This document shows positions 16,977-27,250 of a stretch of 64,000 nucleotides of DNA, piece by piece (the stretch's first letter is position 1; each line of letters opens with the position of its first letter). A program made the position numbers and the translations under genes. A model generated the notes under the pieces. It ran no database searches, was not told the origin of the DNA, and saw nothing but the letters and a program-made list of their open reading frames with translations. Location of the stretch: the NCBI GenBank assembly GCA_041674745.1, contig JBAYVD010000004.1:62001-126000 (forward strand), given 5' to 3'. Source of the stretch: UBA2040 sp041674745 (lineage in GTDB: Bacteria; Bacteroidota; Bacteroidia; Flavobacteriales_D; Crocinitomicaceae).

Positions 16977-19013
16977 CTATCTTTTCTTTTCTTTTTTCGT
17001 GCCGGCGTAGTTCATACCCATTGGCGAACCGATTCGATCCATAGCACAACGGAATCCTAAAGTACTCATGGATTGATCTTCATCCAAATAACGTCGATTT
17101 CCTCCAACTAACCAATAGGCTCTGTCTTTCCAAGAACCACCTTTGTACACGCGTGATTTATCAGAAATCAAAGTGGACGGCCATGAAGTTCTATCTTTCG
17201 GCGCAATAACACTTCCATCCAAACCATATTGTTCATACTCATTTTGGTACATCACTAAGTTTGGATTTCTTGTTGCTTGGTTGATAGCATTTTTACGATC
17301 GTCGTTGTTGTAAGACAAAGAGCTTTCGATGTCTCCATCCAAGTAATCAATATAGTCATCACGTCTGTAGTTCAATCGACCGATGTTTTCTTCCTCGGTA
17401 ACATTTCTGTATTTCAATTGACCCGGTGTATTGATAATGAAATCCGTGAAACCTTCTCTCAACATAGAGATTACGTCAAACGCGTATTCTTCGCCATCTG
17501 GACCTTCACGCAATTCATCTGCAAAAATACCATCAAAGATTTCATCTTGAATTCTTGTATTCGCTTCGATATCATGTTTGTTGTTCAAATCGTTGATGGA
17601 CAAGTCCAACATGTGATTGATTTTGCCAAGCAAGGCCAACTCAACTGAATCTTTCTCATTACGGTGAGATGTGTAGAACGGATCCGGAGCGTATCCTTCA
17701 CGAACTGGATTTCTTGATTCAACTGTTTTCATGATTCCAGACGTAACCACTGTGTCATTGATGTCGTGTTGTTTAGCTGAAATACGTTGGTAACGAATAC
17801 GTTCAAATTCGTTCAAGTACTCTTTCATTCCATGAATGTCATATTGTACTTGAGCATTTTTGATGTCGATAACACCTTCGTTGTTCAATACTTTCGTTTT
17901 GAAAACATTTCCTCTGAACGGTCTGAATTCATCAAAATCTTCTGAACTCAAAGGACGGTAAACATCCAAAACCCATTCGGATACGTTACCCGCCATGTTG
18001 TACAAGCCGTAATCATTTGGCCAATAGGATTCAACAGGAGCAGTTACGTCAGCGCCGTCATTCAAGTTTCCAGCAACACCCATGTAATCTCCTTTTCCAC
18101 GAACAAAGTTCGCACGAATAGCTCCTTGAACTTTCGGATCTTCTTGACGAACAAAATGCCCATCCCACGGATAATTTCTTCTTTCTGAGATAACTTCCGT
18201 TCCGGGCTGTAAGTTCCCTACCAAACCATAGTAAGCAAATTCCCATTCCGCTTCCGTTGGGAGGCGATAACGCGGAAGCATAATACCGTCTTCCATTCGA
18301 ACGATACGTTTTCCAAGTCTTTTACCATCCACATTCGATGGATTTAAATCGGTAATGTTATTTCGAACAGCTTCTTCATATTGACCAGCATAATAAGATT
18401 CGGAAGTATATACTCCATCATCTTTTTGCTCGGTATTGAAATCCAAGATTCCTTCACGAATCAAAATGTATTCGTTTACACGGTCCGTTCTCCATTTGCA
18501 ATAGTCGGATGCTTGCAACCAAGAAACACCAACTACAGGGTAATCTCTGTAAGCAGGGTGACGAAGGTAATAATCAACAAACTTCTCATTGAAACCTAAT
18601 TTCGAACGCCAGCAAAGTGTATCTGGCAAAGCGTTTTTGTATACCATTGGATAACTTTCACCGTACGCACGATTTACCCAGTACATGTACTCCAACCAGT
18701 TGAAATTGGTTACTTCTGTTTGATCCATGTAAAAAGAGGATACGGTAACACGAGCTGGACGATTGTTCCAGTCAAACATTACATCATTTTCAGATTGTCC
18801 CATGGTGAAAGTACCACCTTCAATTAAAACCAAACCTGGTCCAGTTTCCTGATCCACGAATGGAACCTTTTGAAAACCGCCATTGTTGGGGTTGTTATAT
18901 TCCCAACCCGTATTGGAAGATGTTTCTCTTGCACACGAAGCTACTAGGCCTAAACCGATGATGGCAACGAAGAGTAATTTGGAGAATTGCATATTAATTT
19001 TCTGTTTGTTCAT
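16977..19013 (-). CDS. gldJ: Gliding motility / T9SS lipoprotein GldJ
   Basis: A 678-residue lipoprotein needed for gliding and stability of the T9SS machinery. A signal peptide ends in the lipobox VASC (C27). The rest is a formylglycine-generating-enzyme-like (SUMF1) fold: GLVLIEGGTFTMG (about 60-72), RYRLPTEAEWEFAYYG (about 248-263), YNMAGNVSEWVLDVYRP (about 338-354) and the closing RVYKGGSWKDRAYW and GFRCAMD. About 260 residues (roughly 355-615) separate the last two blocks, making it longer than the roughly 560 residues known for the Flavobacterium protein. A second ATG at 18992 gives a more usual signal peptide. Divergent from porU, an arrangement known in flavobacteria. Confidence 0.92.
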   Translation of the reverse strand: MNKQKINMQFSKLLFVAIIGLGLVASCARETSSNTGWEYNNPNNGGFQKVPFVDQETGPGLVLIEGGTFTMGQSENDVMFDWNNRPARVTVSSFYMDQTEVTNFNWLEYMYWVNRAYGESYPMVYKNALPDTLCWRSKLGFNEKFVDYYLRHPAYRDYPVVGVSWLQASDYCKWRTDRVNEYILIREGILDFNTEQKDDGVYTSESYYAGQYEEAVRNNITDLNPSNVDGKRLGKRIVRMEDGIMLPRYRLPTEAEWEFAYYGLVGNLQPGTEVISERRNYPWDGHFVRQEDPKVQGAIRANFVRGKGDYMGVAGNLNDGADVTAPVESYWPNDYGLYNMAGNVSEWVLDVYRPLSSEDFDEFRPFRGNVFKTKVLNNEGVIDIKNAQVQYDIHGMKEYLNEFERIRYQRISAKQHDINDTVVTSGIMKTVESRNPVREGYAPDPFYTSHRNEKDSVELALLGKINHMLDLSINDLNNKHDIEANTRIQDEIFDGIFADELREGPDGEEYAFDVISMLREGFTDFIINTPGQLKYRNVTEEENIGRLNYRRDDYIDYLDGDIESSLSYNNDDRKNAINQATRNPNLVMYQNEYEQYGLDGSVIAPKDRTSWPSTLISDKSRVYKGGSWKDRAYWLVGGNRRYLDEDQSMSTLGFRCAMDRIGSPMGMNYAGTKKEKKR

Positions 19014-19027
19014 GATTCTACAACTGA

Positions 19028-19035
19028 CAAATTTA
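19028..19035 (-). promoter_or_regulatory. Candidate -7 element of gldJ
   Basis: TAAATTTG on the minus strand, 14 bp before the first ATG, would give a very short leader, or about 30 bases if the ATG at 18992 is used. Confidence 0.45.
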
Positions 19036-19254
19036 ATCTTTTAACGTTACCCACGAAAAAAGTTACAAGTATTTTTTTAAAACTCTTACTATTTTATTTT
19101 TTTCAAACCATTTGGTTCCTCTTGACGTTAATGAAAAGTAAGGTCTAAAAGGAATATAACTCCTCCGGATGTTAAAAGTTACATTGAATTGAAATAATCC
19201 GACAAATACGCCGTTTTATTTCATGTTCTTTCTAAGAAAATTGATATTTGTACA

Positions 19255-22200
19255 ATGACAAAAACAAGTTTATTATTCTTTCTCATTAGTTGGCTACTAT
19301 TTGGATCAATCGCTTTTGCTCAAGAAAAAATAGAGGTATCTATTGATTGGCTTCAACCGAAGGAAATCAATCAAGACAATAAAATTTTTAAAATCCCACA
19401 AATCAAGGATCAAGCGTACAGCTTGAACAAGCCTAATTTTTACTGGGTGAAAGAATTGGATAAATCTTTGTCTTATTCTTTTGAATTGGAATCTTACGAA
19501 ACGCTGCCCAGCGATGAGACAGATGCTAAATTTTTAATGGACCAAGGAATTGAGATTCCGAAAGATTTTCAGCCGGATTTTGTGGTAAGAAATGGAGGCG
19601 GGAAACAATATGCTGTCATTGATTTCTTCCCGTACCTATCTGAAAATGGTACGTTGAAAAGAATTGGTAGCGTAAACGGAGTGCTTACTGTTCAGAAAAA
19701 AACTGGAAAACCAATTCAAGCGAAAAGTTTTGTGACGAACTCGGTTTTGAAAGAAGGTTCAGGAAGTTGGTATAAAATCAGTGTTACTTCGGATGGTATT
19801 TATAAGTTGGATAAGCCGTTTTTAGAAGCGTGCGGTATTGATGTCGCGAATTTAAATCCCGCTCATTTAAATATTTTCGGAAACGGTGATGGCATGTTGC
19901 CAGAATTGAATTCAGTTCCACGGACCGATGATTTGGCAAAGAACGCGATTCAAATTATCGGAGATGCGGATGGTGTATTTGATGATACCGATTATGTTTT
20001 GTTTTATGGTTGGGGACCCCACCGTTGGTTGGCGAATGGAACGGCAGAATTTCAACTGAACACCAATGTTTACAGCGACTATTCTTATTATTACATCAAT
20101 GTAAATGAAAATGACATTCCACTTCGCATGTCGTATGAAGGTTCAACTGCCGCAACACCTACGCACACCATCACCGAAATGAGTGCTCGATTACATACAG
20201 AAAAAGACTTGACGAATCTTGTGAAAGGTGGACAGCGTTGGTACGGAGATTTGTTTGATGTGAATTTATCGTACAACTATGGTTATTCCATCCCGAATGT
20301 AGTTTCCTCATCGCCAGCTACCTTTAAAATTGCTATTGCTGGAAATTCTGGAAGTTCTGCAGCCAACTCAATAAAAGCTACGATTGCTGGCACAACCCTC
20401 TTTACAGAAAACGTTCCAATTGGCGGAAATGGTGATTACAGTCGGAAAATCATTAATTCTACTTGGGCAAACCCAAGCGCCAATTTCACTTTGAATTTAA
20501 CGGTTTCAAGAAACAGTCCGAGTGTTTTAACCTATTTGGATTATATCAATATTAACGCCAGAAGAAGTCTGATTTTTTATGGTGATGAAATGAGTTTTAG
20601 AGATTTGAGGTCAGTTGGAGTTGGAAATGTCGGAAAATTTTACCTGTCAAATGTGAATCCTTCTGTCTTCATTTGGGATGTTACCGATCGTCATCAACCA
20701 AAAATTGTTCAAGCGAATCTGGTTGGGACAGATTATGAATTTGTTTTACCAACAGACGAAATAAAAGAATTTGTAGCCAGCAATGGACAGAATTACGCTA
20801 CTCCGACAAGAGTAGGAAATGTTGACTTTCAAAATTTACATGCTTTGCCTCAAGCAGATATGTTAATTGTGAGTCCAGATCAATTTCTTAGTCAAGCGAA
20901 TCGATTAGCAGATTTGCACCGAAGTGAAGGGTTAAGTGTGCATGTGGTAACTCAAGATCAAATTTTCAATGAGTATAGTTCTGGGATGAAGGATGCAACG
21001 GCGATTCGGTTTTTCGCCAAAATGTTTTATGATAGAGGTCAAGTAACGAATGATCCTCCAAAGCATTTACTCTTGTTTGGTGATGGAACTTTTGATCATC
21101 GAAACAAAGTTTCAAATGCGAACTACATCATGACGTATGAGGTAGAAGTAAGTGAAGATCACATTGGAGCTATGGTTTCAGATGATTATTTTGGAATGCT
21201 TGATGAATTGGAATCTTTTTCACCGAGTGATATGGTGGATATAGGAGTTGGTCGTTTATTAGTTTCTTCACAGCAAATAGCGAAAGAACAAGTAGACAAG
21301 ATTGAACATTATTTAAAAAATGGTTCTTCTTTCTATTCCGACCCAGGAGATTGTGATTGCCCTACCGCAAGTACATTGAATACCTTCGGTGATTGGAGAA
21401 TGAAATATGTACAAATTTCAGATGACATGGATATGAGCATTGGTGCGGGGTACGATTTTGTCATGCGCGATTTAGAGCCACAAGTCGATATTGTTCGATC
21501 CTATCGAAAAGAAATGAATGTCGATAAAATTTACAGCGATGCCTATCAGCAAATTTCAGGTGCGGGCGGACAAAGGTATCCTGCAGTAAACGATGCGATT
21601 AGTGATCATTTCAGAAGAGGTTCACTTTTAATTAATTACGTTGGTCACGGAGGAGAAGTTGGCGTAGCGGAAGAACGAATTATTACAATTCCACAAATCA
21701 ACACCTGGAAAAACAGCAATGCCTTTCCGTTGGTTGTTTCTGCTACTTGTGAATTTACGAAGTACGATGATCCAGATCGAGTTTCAGCAGGTGAATTGGT
21801 TTCGCTGAATCCAAACGGAGGCGCAATAGCCTTGATGACAACTACACGTTCAGTCTATTTTGATGTTAATTCTGATACCGGATTGAAATTTTACAAAGAA
21901 GTTTTCCTGCGTGATGCGGATAGTTTACCTAGAACGTTCGGAGATATCATGATGACAACCAAAAATACAACGGCGGCTTCTGCCAATAAAAGAAGCTTTA
22001 CACTAATTGGTGATCCCGCTTTGCGCATCGCTATGCCTAGGTTGGCAGCAAAATCGGATAGTATTTATAGAGAAGGAAGCACGAACTTGAGTGACACGGT
22101 GAGAGCCTTGGACAAGATTACATTGGTGGGTCATTTTGAGGATTTATTCGGAAATGTTTTAACCGATTTCAATGGTTTTGCGACTCCGACTATTTTTGAT

Positions 22201-23121
22201 AAGCCAAAAACAGAGTACACCTTAGCGCAAGATCCTGGTACGTGGGTTGTGCCGTATGTTCAGCAAAAAAATGCTTTGTTCAAAGGACAGGTGACCGTGA
22301 AAAACGGGTATTTCAAAATGACATTTGTTGTTCCCAAAGACATTGATTTCACGTATGGAAATGGAAAAATAAGTTTGTATGGATACAACGCTACTACGGA
22401 TGCAATGGGTTCGGATACGACAGTGATTGTCGGCGGGATTAATCCAGATGGAATTGCAGATGACCAAGGTCCAGTAGTGGAATTGTTTATGAATGATTTT
22501 TCATTCGTTAACGGAGGGTTGACCAACGAAACTCCGATTTTATTGGTGAAGTTATTTGATGAAAATGGTATCAACGCCGTTGGAAATGGAATAGGACATG
22601 ATTTAACGGCCGTGGTGGATGCCAATTCTGCTGCTCCCATCATTTTGAACGAATATTACTTATCGGATTTGGATACCTATAAATCGGGGCAAGTGAATTA
22701 CAACATGAGTAAAATTGCTCCAGGCCCTCATACCTTAACATTCAAGGCATGGGATGTGAACAACAATTCTACGGAACGAACTTTGGAATTTGTGGTAAAG
22801 GAAAAAGAGTCGCCTGAATTATCGCATGTGTTGAATTATCCCAACCCGTTTACCACGAGTACCCAGTTTTTCTTTGAGCACAATCAAGTAAATGCTGCCC
22901 TGGAGTCACAAATACAGATTTTTTCTATTTCTGGAAAATTAGTGAAGACGATTAATACATTGGTAAACACCAAAGGTTTTAGAACGGAAGGTATTCCTTG
23001 GGATGGAAAAGATGATTTTGGAGACCAGTTGGCAAAGGGTGTTTATGTGTACCGTTTGAAGATTAAAACAGACGACGGTGGTACGGCTGAAAAATTAGAA
23101 AAATTAGTTATTTTAAAATAA
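19255..23121 (+). CDS. porU: Type IX secretion system sortase PorU
   Basis: A 1288-residue cell-surface cysteine protease of the gingipain (C25) family. It removes the C-terminal signal of T9SS cargo and attaches the product to the surface. A signal peptide ends near FAQ (about residue 22). The catalytic His798 is in NYVGHGGEVGVAEERI and Cys832 in VSATCEFTKYDDPD. The C terminus (about 1190-1288) is itself a type A sorting domain with LNYPNPFTTSTQFFFEHN. Length is close to the Flavobacterium protein. Followed by porV after 54 bp, with gldJ divergent. Confidence 0.96.
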   Translation: MTKTSLLFFLISWLLFGSIAFAQEKIEVSIDWLQPKEINQDNKIFKIPQIKDQAYSLNKPNFYWVKELDKSLSYSFELESYETLPSDETDAKFLMDQGIEIPKDFQPDFVVRNGGGKQYAVIDFFPYLSENGTLKRIGSVNGVLTVQKKTGKPIQAKSFVTNSVLKEGSGSWYKISVTSDGIYKLDKPFLEACGIDVANLNPAHLNIFGNGDGMLPELNSVPRTDDLAKNAIQIIGDADGVFDDTDYVLFYGWGPHRWLANGTAEFQLNTNVYSDYSYYYINVNENDIPLRMSYEGSTAATPTHTITEMSARLHTEKDLTNLVKGGQRWYGDLFDVNLSYNYGYSIPNVVSSSPATFKIAIAGNSGSSAANSIKATIAGTTLFTENVPIGGNGDYSRKIINSTWANPSANFTLNLTVSRNSPSVLTYLDYININARRSLIFYGDEMSFRDLRSVGVGNVGKFYLSNVNPSVFIWDVTDRHQPKIVQANLVGTDYEFVLPTDEIKEFVASNGQNYATPTRVGNVDFQNLHALPQADMLIVSPDQFLSQANRLADLHRSEGLSVHVVTQDQIFNEYSSGMKDATAIRFFAKMFYDRGQVTNDPPKHLLLFGDGTFDHRNKVSNANYIMTYEVEVSEDHIGAMVSDDYFGMLDELESFSPSDMVDIGVGRLLVSSQQIAKEQVDKIEHYLKNGSSFYSDPGDCDCPTASTLNTFGDWRMKYVQISDDMDMSIGAGYDFVMRDLEPQVDIVRSYRKEMNVDKIYSDAYQQISGAGGQRYPAVNDAISDHFRRGSLLINYVGHGGEVGVAEERIITIPQINTWKNSNAFPLVVSATCEFTKYDDPDRVSAGELVSLNPNGGAIALMTTTRSVYFDVNSDTGLKFYKEVFLRDADSLPRTFGDIMMTTKNTTAASANKRSFTLIGDPALRIAMPRLAAKSDSIYREGSTNLSDTVRALDKITLVGHFEDLFGNVLTDFNGFATPTIFDKPKTEYTLAQDPGTWVVPYVQQKNALFKGQVTVKNGYFKMTFVVPKDIDFTYGNGKISLYGYNATTDAMGSDTTVIVGGINPDGIADDQGPVVELFMNDFSFVNGGLTNETPILLVKLFDENGINAVGNGIGHDLTAVVDANSAAPIILNEYYLSDLDTYKSGQVNYNMSKIAPGPHTLTFKAWDVNNNSTERTLEFVVKEKESPELSHVLNYPNPFTTSTQFFFEHNQVNAALESQIQIFSISGKLVKTINTLVNTKGFRTEGIPWDGKDDFGDQLAKGVYVYRLKIKTDDGGTAEKLEKLVILK

Positions 23122-23149
23122 TTCACACAATATAAAAGGTCGAAAACCG

Positions 23150-23157
23150 TATATTTG
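23150..23157 (+). promoter_or_regulatory. Candidate -7 element of porV
   Basis: TATATTTG matches TAnnTTTG exactly, 18 bp before the ATG, so porV may have its own promoter besides read-through from porU. Confidence 0.45.
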
Positions 23158-23175
23158 TCAACTCAAAAAAAATTC

Positions 23176-24408
23176 ATGTTCAAGAAAATCATATTTTCTA
23201 TTATCGCCCTAACGCCAATGGCTTATTTTGCACAACCAACAAGCAGTGGAGTAGAGCAGAGCGATTTACAACTCAATACGATTACAACGGCTTTACCCTT
23301 CATGTCCATCACGCCAGATTCAAGAGCGGGTGGTATGGGAGATGCTGGAACGGCATTAAGTCCAAGCTCCATGTCAATTTATTGGAATACGTCCAATTTG
23401 ATATTTTCGAAGGACAAAAATGAAATTGGCCTATCGTATGTGCCTTGGTTGCGCCAGTTAACCAATGATATTCATTTATCCTACTTGTCTGGTTACCACA
23501 AAATTAGTGATCGTCATGTCATTGGTGGTGCCATGCGTTATTTCAGTTTGGGTGCGATTACCTTTACGGATGGGCAAGCTAATTACATTCGGGAAGATAA
23601 GCCTGCTGAGTTTCAATTTACAGGATCGTATGCATTCCGTTTATCTGAAAGAATGGCGATTGGCGTAAACGGTAGTTTTGCGAATTCAAATTTGACAGGC
23701 GGTTTGATTATTGCTGGTATAGATTCTAAACCAGCTCGTGCAGGTGCAGCGGATTTGTCTTTCACGTATTTCAATGACAATGCAAAATTTGGTAAAACAA
23801 AAGGAACGTATACGTTTGCAGCGACCATCAACAACATTGGAAATAAAGTAGCTTATTCCTCTTTAGCAAAAAGAGATTTCATTCCAACCAATTTGAAAAT
23901 TGGAAATGCTTTCAAATTCGATTTTGATGAATTCAATTCCTTGACTTGGTCTTTTGAATTGCAAAAATTATTGGTTCCCACACCACCAAGATTTGACAAA
24001 GATGGAAATATCCTTGCAGGAAAACAGAATGATGTTGGTGTTATTGCTGGGATGTTGCAGTCTTTTACAGATGCCCCAGGTGCTGCGTTGAAGGATGAAA
24101 ATAACAAAACACTATACAACGAAGACGGAACAGAACAAATCAAAAAGAATACGCGTCTTGGGGAAGAGTTGAATGAAATCAACCTTGCTACAGGAGTGGA
24201 ATATTGGTACAACAAAATTATAGCGATTCGCGCAGGTATTTTCTACGAAGCGAAAACAAAAGGAGATCGTCAATTTTACAATGCAGGGGTTGGTTTGAAA
24301 TACAATGCCTTCATGATTGATATTTCTTACTTAGGAAGTTTAAATGGTCGTCAAAGTCCATTGGCGAATACATTGCGTTTCACGTTGCGCATGACAATCG
24401 GTAATTAA
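23176..24408 (+). CDS. porV: T9SS outer-membrane protein PorV (LptO)
   Basis: A 410-residue outer-membrane beta-barrel of the FadL/OmpP1 type. PorV carries cargo from the translocon to the PorU sortase. A signal peptide with the end YFAQ is followed by LPFMSITPDSRAGGMGDAG, the conserved start of the PorV family, and a barrel with alternating aromatic strands ending NTLRFTLRMTIGN. I chose the ATG at 23176; an in-frame TTG seven codons upstream is less likely. ispF follows after 13 bp. Confidence 0.95.
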   Translation: MFKKIIFSIIALTPMAYFAQPTSSGVEQSDLQLNTITTALPFMSITPDSRAGGMGDAGTALSPSSMSIYWNTSNLIFSKDKNEIGLSYVPWLRQLTNDIHLSYLSGYHKISDRHVIGGAMRYFSLGAITFTDGQANYIREDKPAEFQFTGSYAFRLSERMAIGVNGSFANSNLTGGLIIAGIDSKPARAGAADLSFTYFNDNAKFGKTKGTYTFAATINNIGNKVAYSSLAKRDFIPTNLKIGNAFKFDFDEFNSLTWSFELQKLLVPTPPRFDKDGNILAGKQNDVGVIAGMLQSFTDAPGAALKDENNKTLYNEDGTEQIKKNTRLGEELNEINLATGVEYWYNKIIAIRAGIFYEAKTKGDRQFYNAGVGLKYNAFMIDISYLGSLNGRQSPLANTLRFTLRMTIGN

Positions 24409-24421
24409 TCGACAAAGTTTC

Positions 24422-24898
24422 ATGGATATTCGCGTTGGTTTTGGAGTTGATGTACATCGTTTAGAAGCGGGGTATGACCTTTGGCTGGGTGGAATAAAAT
24501 TGGAAAGCGAAAAAGGAGCGGTAGGTCATTCGGATGCGGATGTATTGCTTCACGCCATTTGCGATGCTTTGTTGGGCGCTGCGAACCTCCGTGACATCGG
24601 TTATCATTTCTCGGATACAGATCCAAAATTCAAAGGAATTGATAGTAAAATCTTGTTGAAAGAAGTATTCAATTTGGTGCAAGAAAAAGGTTTCTTCATC
24701 GGTAATTTAGATTGTACAGTCGTTCTTGAAAAACCAAAAGTAAATCCGCACATTGAAAAAATGCAAGCCGTAATAGCTACCATTCTTGAAATTGATTCGG
24801 ATCGTGTTTCCTTAAAAGCTACGACACATGAAAAAGTAGATTCTTTTGGGGAATGGAATGCGATTAAAGCCTACGCAACCGTCCTGATAAAACGTTAA
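24422..24898 (+). CDS. ispF: 2-C-methyl-D-erythritol 2,4-cyclodiphosphate synthase
   Basis: A 158-residue trimeric enzyme of the MEP isoprenoid pathway. The metal ligands are D10 and H12 (in GVDVHRL) and H44 (in DADVLLHAICDALLG). The later signature KATTHEKVDSFGEWNAI is a variant of the common KATT-E motif. Full length. It follows porV by 13 bp and probably shares its transcript. Confidence 0.95.
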   Translation: MDIRVGFGVDVHRLEAGYDLWLGGIKLESEKGAVGHSDADVLLHAICDALLGAANLRDIGYHFSDTDPKFKGIDSKILLKEVFNLVQEKGFFIGNLDCTVVLEKPKVNPHIEKMQAVIATILEIDSDRVSLKATTHEKVDSFGEWNAIKAYATVLIKR

Positions 24899-24947
24899 TT
24901 CTCCTTTAAAATAGGCGTTTTCAATAATTTTACTCCTTTAAATTTCT

Positions 24948-24955
24948 TATTTTTG
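24948..24955 (+). promoter_or_regulatory. Candidate -7 element of bioB
   Basis: TATTTTTG fits TAnnTTTG, 44 bp before the ATG. I see no biotin operator-like palindrome around it. Confidence 0.4.
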
Positions 24956-24999
24956 CTGGCTTGAAATGATTTTTAAAATTCGTTCGAAAAGCAAAAAAT

Positions 25000-26103
25000 A
25001 TGAAAGTTAATCCTCAATACAATTCAAAAGAATCATTATTAGCTCTTTACAACAAACCTTTGTTGGAATTGGTTTTTGAAGCCGCTACCGTACACCGTGA
25101 ATTTCACAATCCGCGCGAGGTGCAAATGGCTTCTTTACTCAGTATCAAAACAGGTGGTTGTCCGGAAGATTGTGGCTATTGTCCACAAGCGGCCCGTTAT
25201 CATACAGATGTGGAAGCGCAGAAATTGATGAGTGTTGATTCCGTTATTGAACAAGCCAAAAATGCAAAAGCCAATGGTTCTTCTCGTCTTTGCATGGGAG
25301 CAGCTTGGCGTGAGGTGCGTGACAACAAAGATTTCGATTCCGTGGTAGAAATGGTGCAAGCCGTGAACGACTTGGACATGGAAGTATGTTGCACCTTGGG
25401 CATGCTAAATGAAGAACAAGCGCTTCGTTTGAAAAATGCAGGACTCTTCGCCTACAATCATAACCTGGATTCATCAAAAGAATTTTACAAGGATATTATC
25501 TCCACTAGAGAATACGATAACCGTTTGGATACAATCGCTAATGCACGTAAGGCCGGTATTTCGGTTTGTTCTGGTGGAATAATTGGAATGGGCGAAGCGG
25601 TAGAAGATCGTGTTGGATTGCTATTTTCGTACATGGAAATGGAAACGCCACCCGAATCGATTCCGATCAATGCTTTGGTGGCCGTTGAAGGAACACCTTT
25701 AGCTGAGCAGAAACCGATTGAACAGTGGGAAATGATACGAATGGTTGCCACCACCAGAATCGCGTTCCCAGAGGCTGTCGTTCGATTGTCGGCGGGTCGA
25801 ACTAAAATGTCGATGGAAGCGCAAGCTTTGTGTTTCATGGGCGGTGCAAGTTCTATTTTTGCGGGAGACAAGTTGTTGACGACACCAAATCCAGATTTTA
25901 ATGAAGATCAGGAAATGTTTCAAATTTTGGGATTGATTCCGAAAGAAGCTTTTGCGCACGGAGAAAAACCGGTGACAATTCCCGACGAAAAAATTATAGC
26001 CAGAAAACTAAAGGATGCGGATCGTGCAGCTGAATTGGCCGCCGCGAAATTGAAACCGAAAGATGAAAACTTTCAACCCAGAAAAGTTTCTGTCGAAAAT
26101 TGA
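25000..26103 (+). CDS. bioB: Biotin synthase
   Basis: A 367-residue radical SAM enzyme that inserts sulfur into dethiobiotin. The SAM-cluster cysteines are C54, C58 and C61 in TGGCPEDCGYCPQAARY. Further conserved blocks are RLCMGAAWRE, GLFAYNHNLDSSKEFY, GGIIGMGE and RLSAGRTKMS, with the Arg ligand of the auxiliary cluster. Full length. bioF starts 6 bp downstream, so they form an operon. bioA and bioD are not in the window. Confidence 0.97.
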   Translation: MKVNPQYNSKESLLALYNKPLLELVFEAATVHREFHNPREVQMASLLSIKTGGCPEDCGYCPQAARYHTDVEAQKLMSVDSVIEQAKNAKANGSSRLCMGAAWREVRDNKDFDSVVEMVQAVNDLDMEVCCTLGMLNEEQALRLKNAGLFAYNHNLDSSKEFYKDIISTREYDNRLDTIANARKAGISVCSGGIIGMGEAVEDRVGLLFSYMEMETPPESIPINALVAVEGTPLAEQKPIEQWEMIRMVATTRIAFPEAVVRLSAGRTKMSMEAQALCFMGGASSIFAGDKLLTTPNPDFNEDQEMFQILGLIPKEAFAHGEKPVTIPDEKIIARKLKDADRAAELAAAKLKPKDENFQPRKVSVEN

Positions 26104-26109
26104 TCGAGA

Positions 26110-27198
26110 ATGGATCAGCGTTTAAAAGATAAATTGATAAAAAGAGAAAAGGAGGGAACCATGCGTTCCCTTTCTTTATGGGACAATTTCACGGATTTTT
26201 ATTCAAACGATTACTTGGGATTATCCAATTTCGATTTTACTACATCGAAGACAGTGGGTTCTACCGGTTCTCGATTGATTTCGGGAAATTCCACGGAGGC
26301 CATTTTATGCGAAAGGGGATTGGCCAATTTCTTTCAAGTAGAAGCCGCATTGGTGTACAACTCCGGATACGATGCGAATGTGGGTTTTTTCAGTTGTGTT
26401 CCGCAAAAGGGTGATACGATTCTCTATGACGAAAAAATTCATGCCAGTATTCGTGACGGAATTCGCTTGAGTTTTGCCACAAGTTATTCTTTTCGTCACA
26501 ACGATTTAAAGGATTTACAGGCGAAATTGACAAAATCCTCCGGAGCGATTTATGTTGTTGTTGAATCCCTGTATTCAATGGATGGCGATAAGGCACCATT
26601 GGATGAAATTCATATGTTCTGTAAAGAAAAAGGCGCTTATTTAATCGTTGATGAAGCACATGCTTGTGGGGTTTTCGGAAAGGCTGGACGCGGAATGTCA
26701 GATAATTTATTGGATAAATCAGCACTTTTTGCCCGAATAGTCACCTTTGGTAAAGCCTACGGTTACCATGGTGCTAGCGTGTTGGGTAGCAATGATTTGA
26801 TCCAGTATTTGATTAATTTTTCTAGGTCGTTTATCTATACAACGGCGTTGCCACCTGAAAATTATGGCCAAATTTTAGCTCGTGTAACCAGTTCTGAGAT
26901 TCAATTTAGGCAAAATAAGTTGCAAGAAAACATTTCCTTGTTTGTGGATCATTTTCCAGAAAAAACCTTTGTTTCGGAAATCAATTCACCCATTCAAGTC
27001 TTGCGAATAGGAGATGTAGTAAAAACAAAAAGGATGGCGGAACAAATTGGTTCAAAAGGGTTTGCGGTGAAAGCCATTTATTCACCCACCGTTCCGAAAG
27101 GAGAAGAAAGCATCCGTTTTTGTCTCCATTCTTTTAATTCGAAGGAAGAAATAGACCTTTTATCGAAAATTATTTTAAGTCAATTGCCCAGAAAATAA
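26110..27198 (+). CDS. bioF: 8-amino-7-oxononanoate synthase-like enzyme
   Basis: A 362-residue PLP enzyme of the alpha-oxoamine synthase family. BioF condenses pimeloyl-ACP/CoA with alanine at the start of the biotin ring pathway. The conserved start YSNDYLGLS, GSTGSRLISGN, YLIVDEAHACGVFG and the PLP lysine K215 in VTFGKAYGYHGAS are visible. Placement directly after bioB supports the biotin role over other oxoamine synthases. The N-terminal region is a little short for the family. Confidence 0.92.
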   Translation: MDQRLKDKLIKREKEGTMRSLSLWDNFTDFYSNDYLGLSNFDFTTSKTVGSTGSRLISGNSTEAILCERGLANFFQVEAALVYNSGYDANVGFFSCVPQKGDTILYDEKIHASIRDGIRLSFATSYSFRHNDLKDLQAKLTKSSGAIYVVVESLYSMDGDKAPLDEIHMFCKEKGAYLIVDEAHACGVFGKAGRGMSDNLLDKSALFARIVTFGKAYGYHGASVLGSNDLIQYLINFSRSFIYTTALPPENYGQILARVTSSEIQFRQNKLQENISLFVDHFPEKTFVSEINSPIQVLRIGDVVKTKRMAEQIGSKGFAVKAIYSPTVPKGEESIRFCLHSFNSKEEIDLLSKIILSQLPRK

Positions 27199-27250
27199 GG
27201 CGCTCGCAAAATCGAACATCAATTTTTACATTTTTTTTGATTCTAATTCA

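Noticed and set aside
25485..25871. Antisense frame inside bioB
   Set aside because: bioB is complete with all cluster cysteines; the antisense product has no recognisable features.
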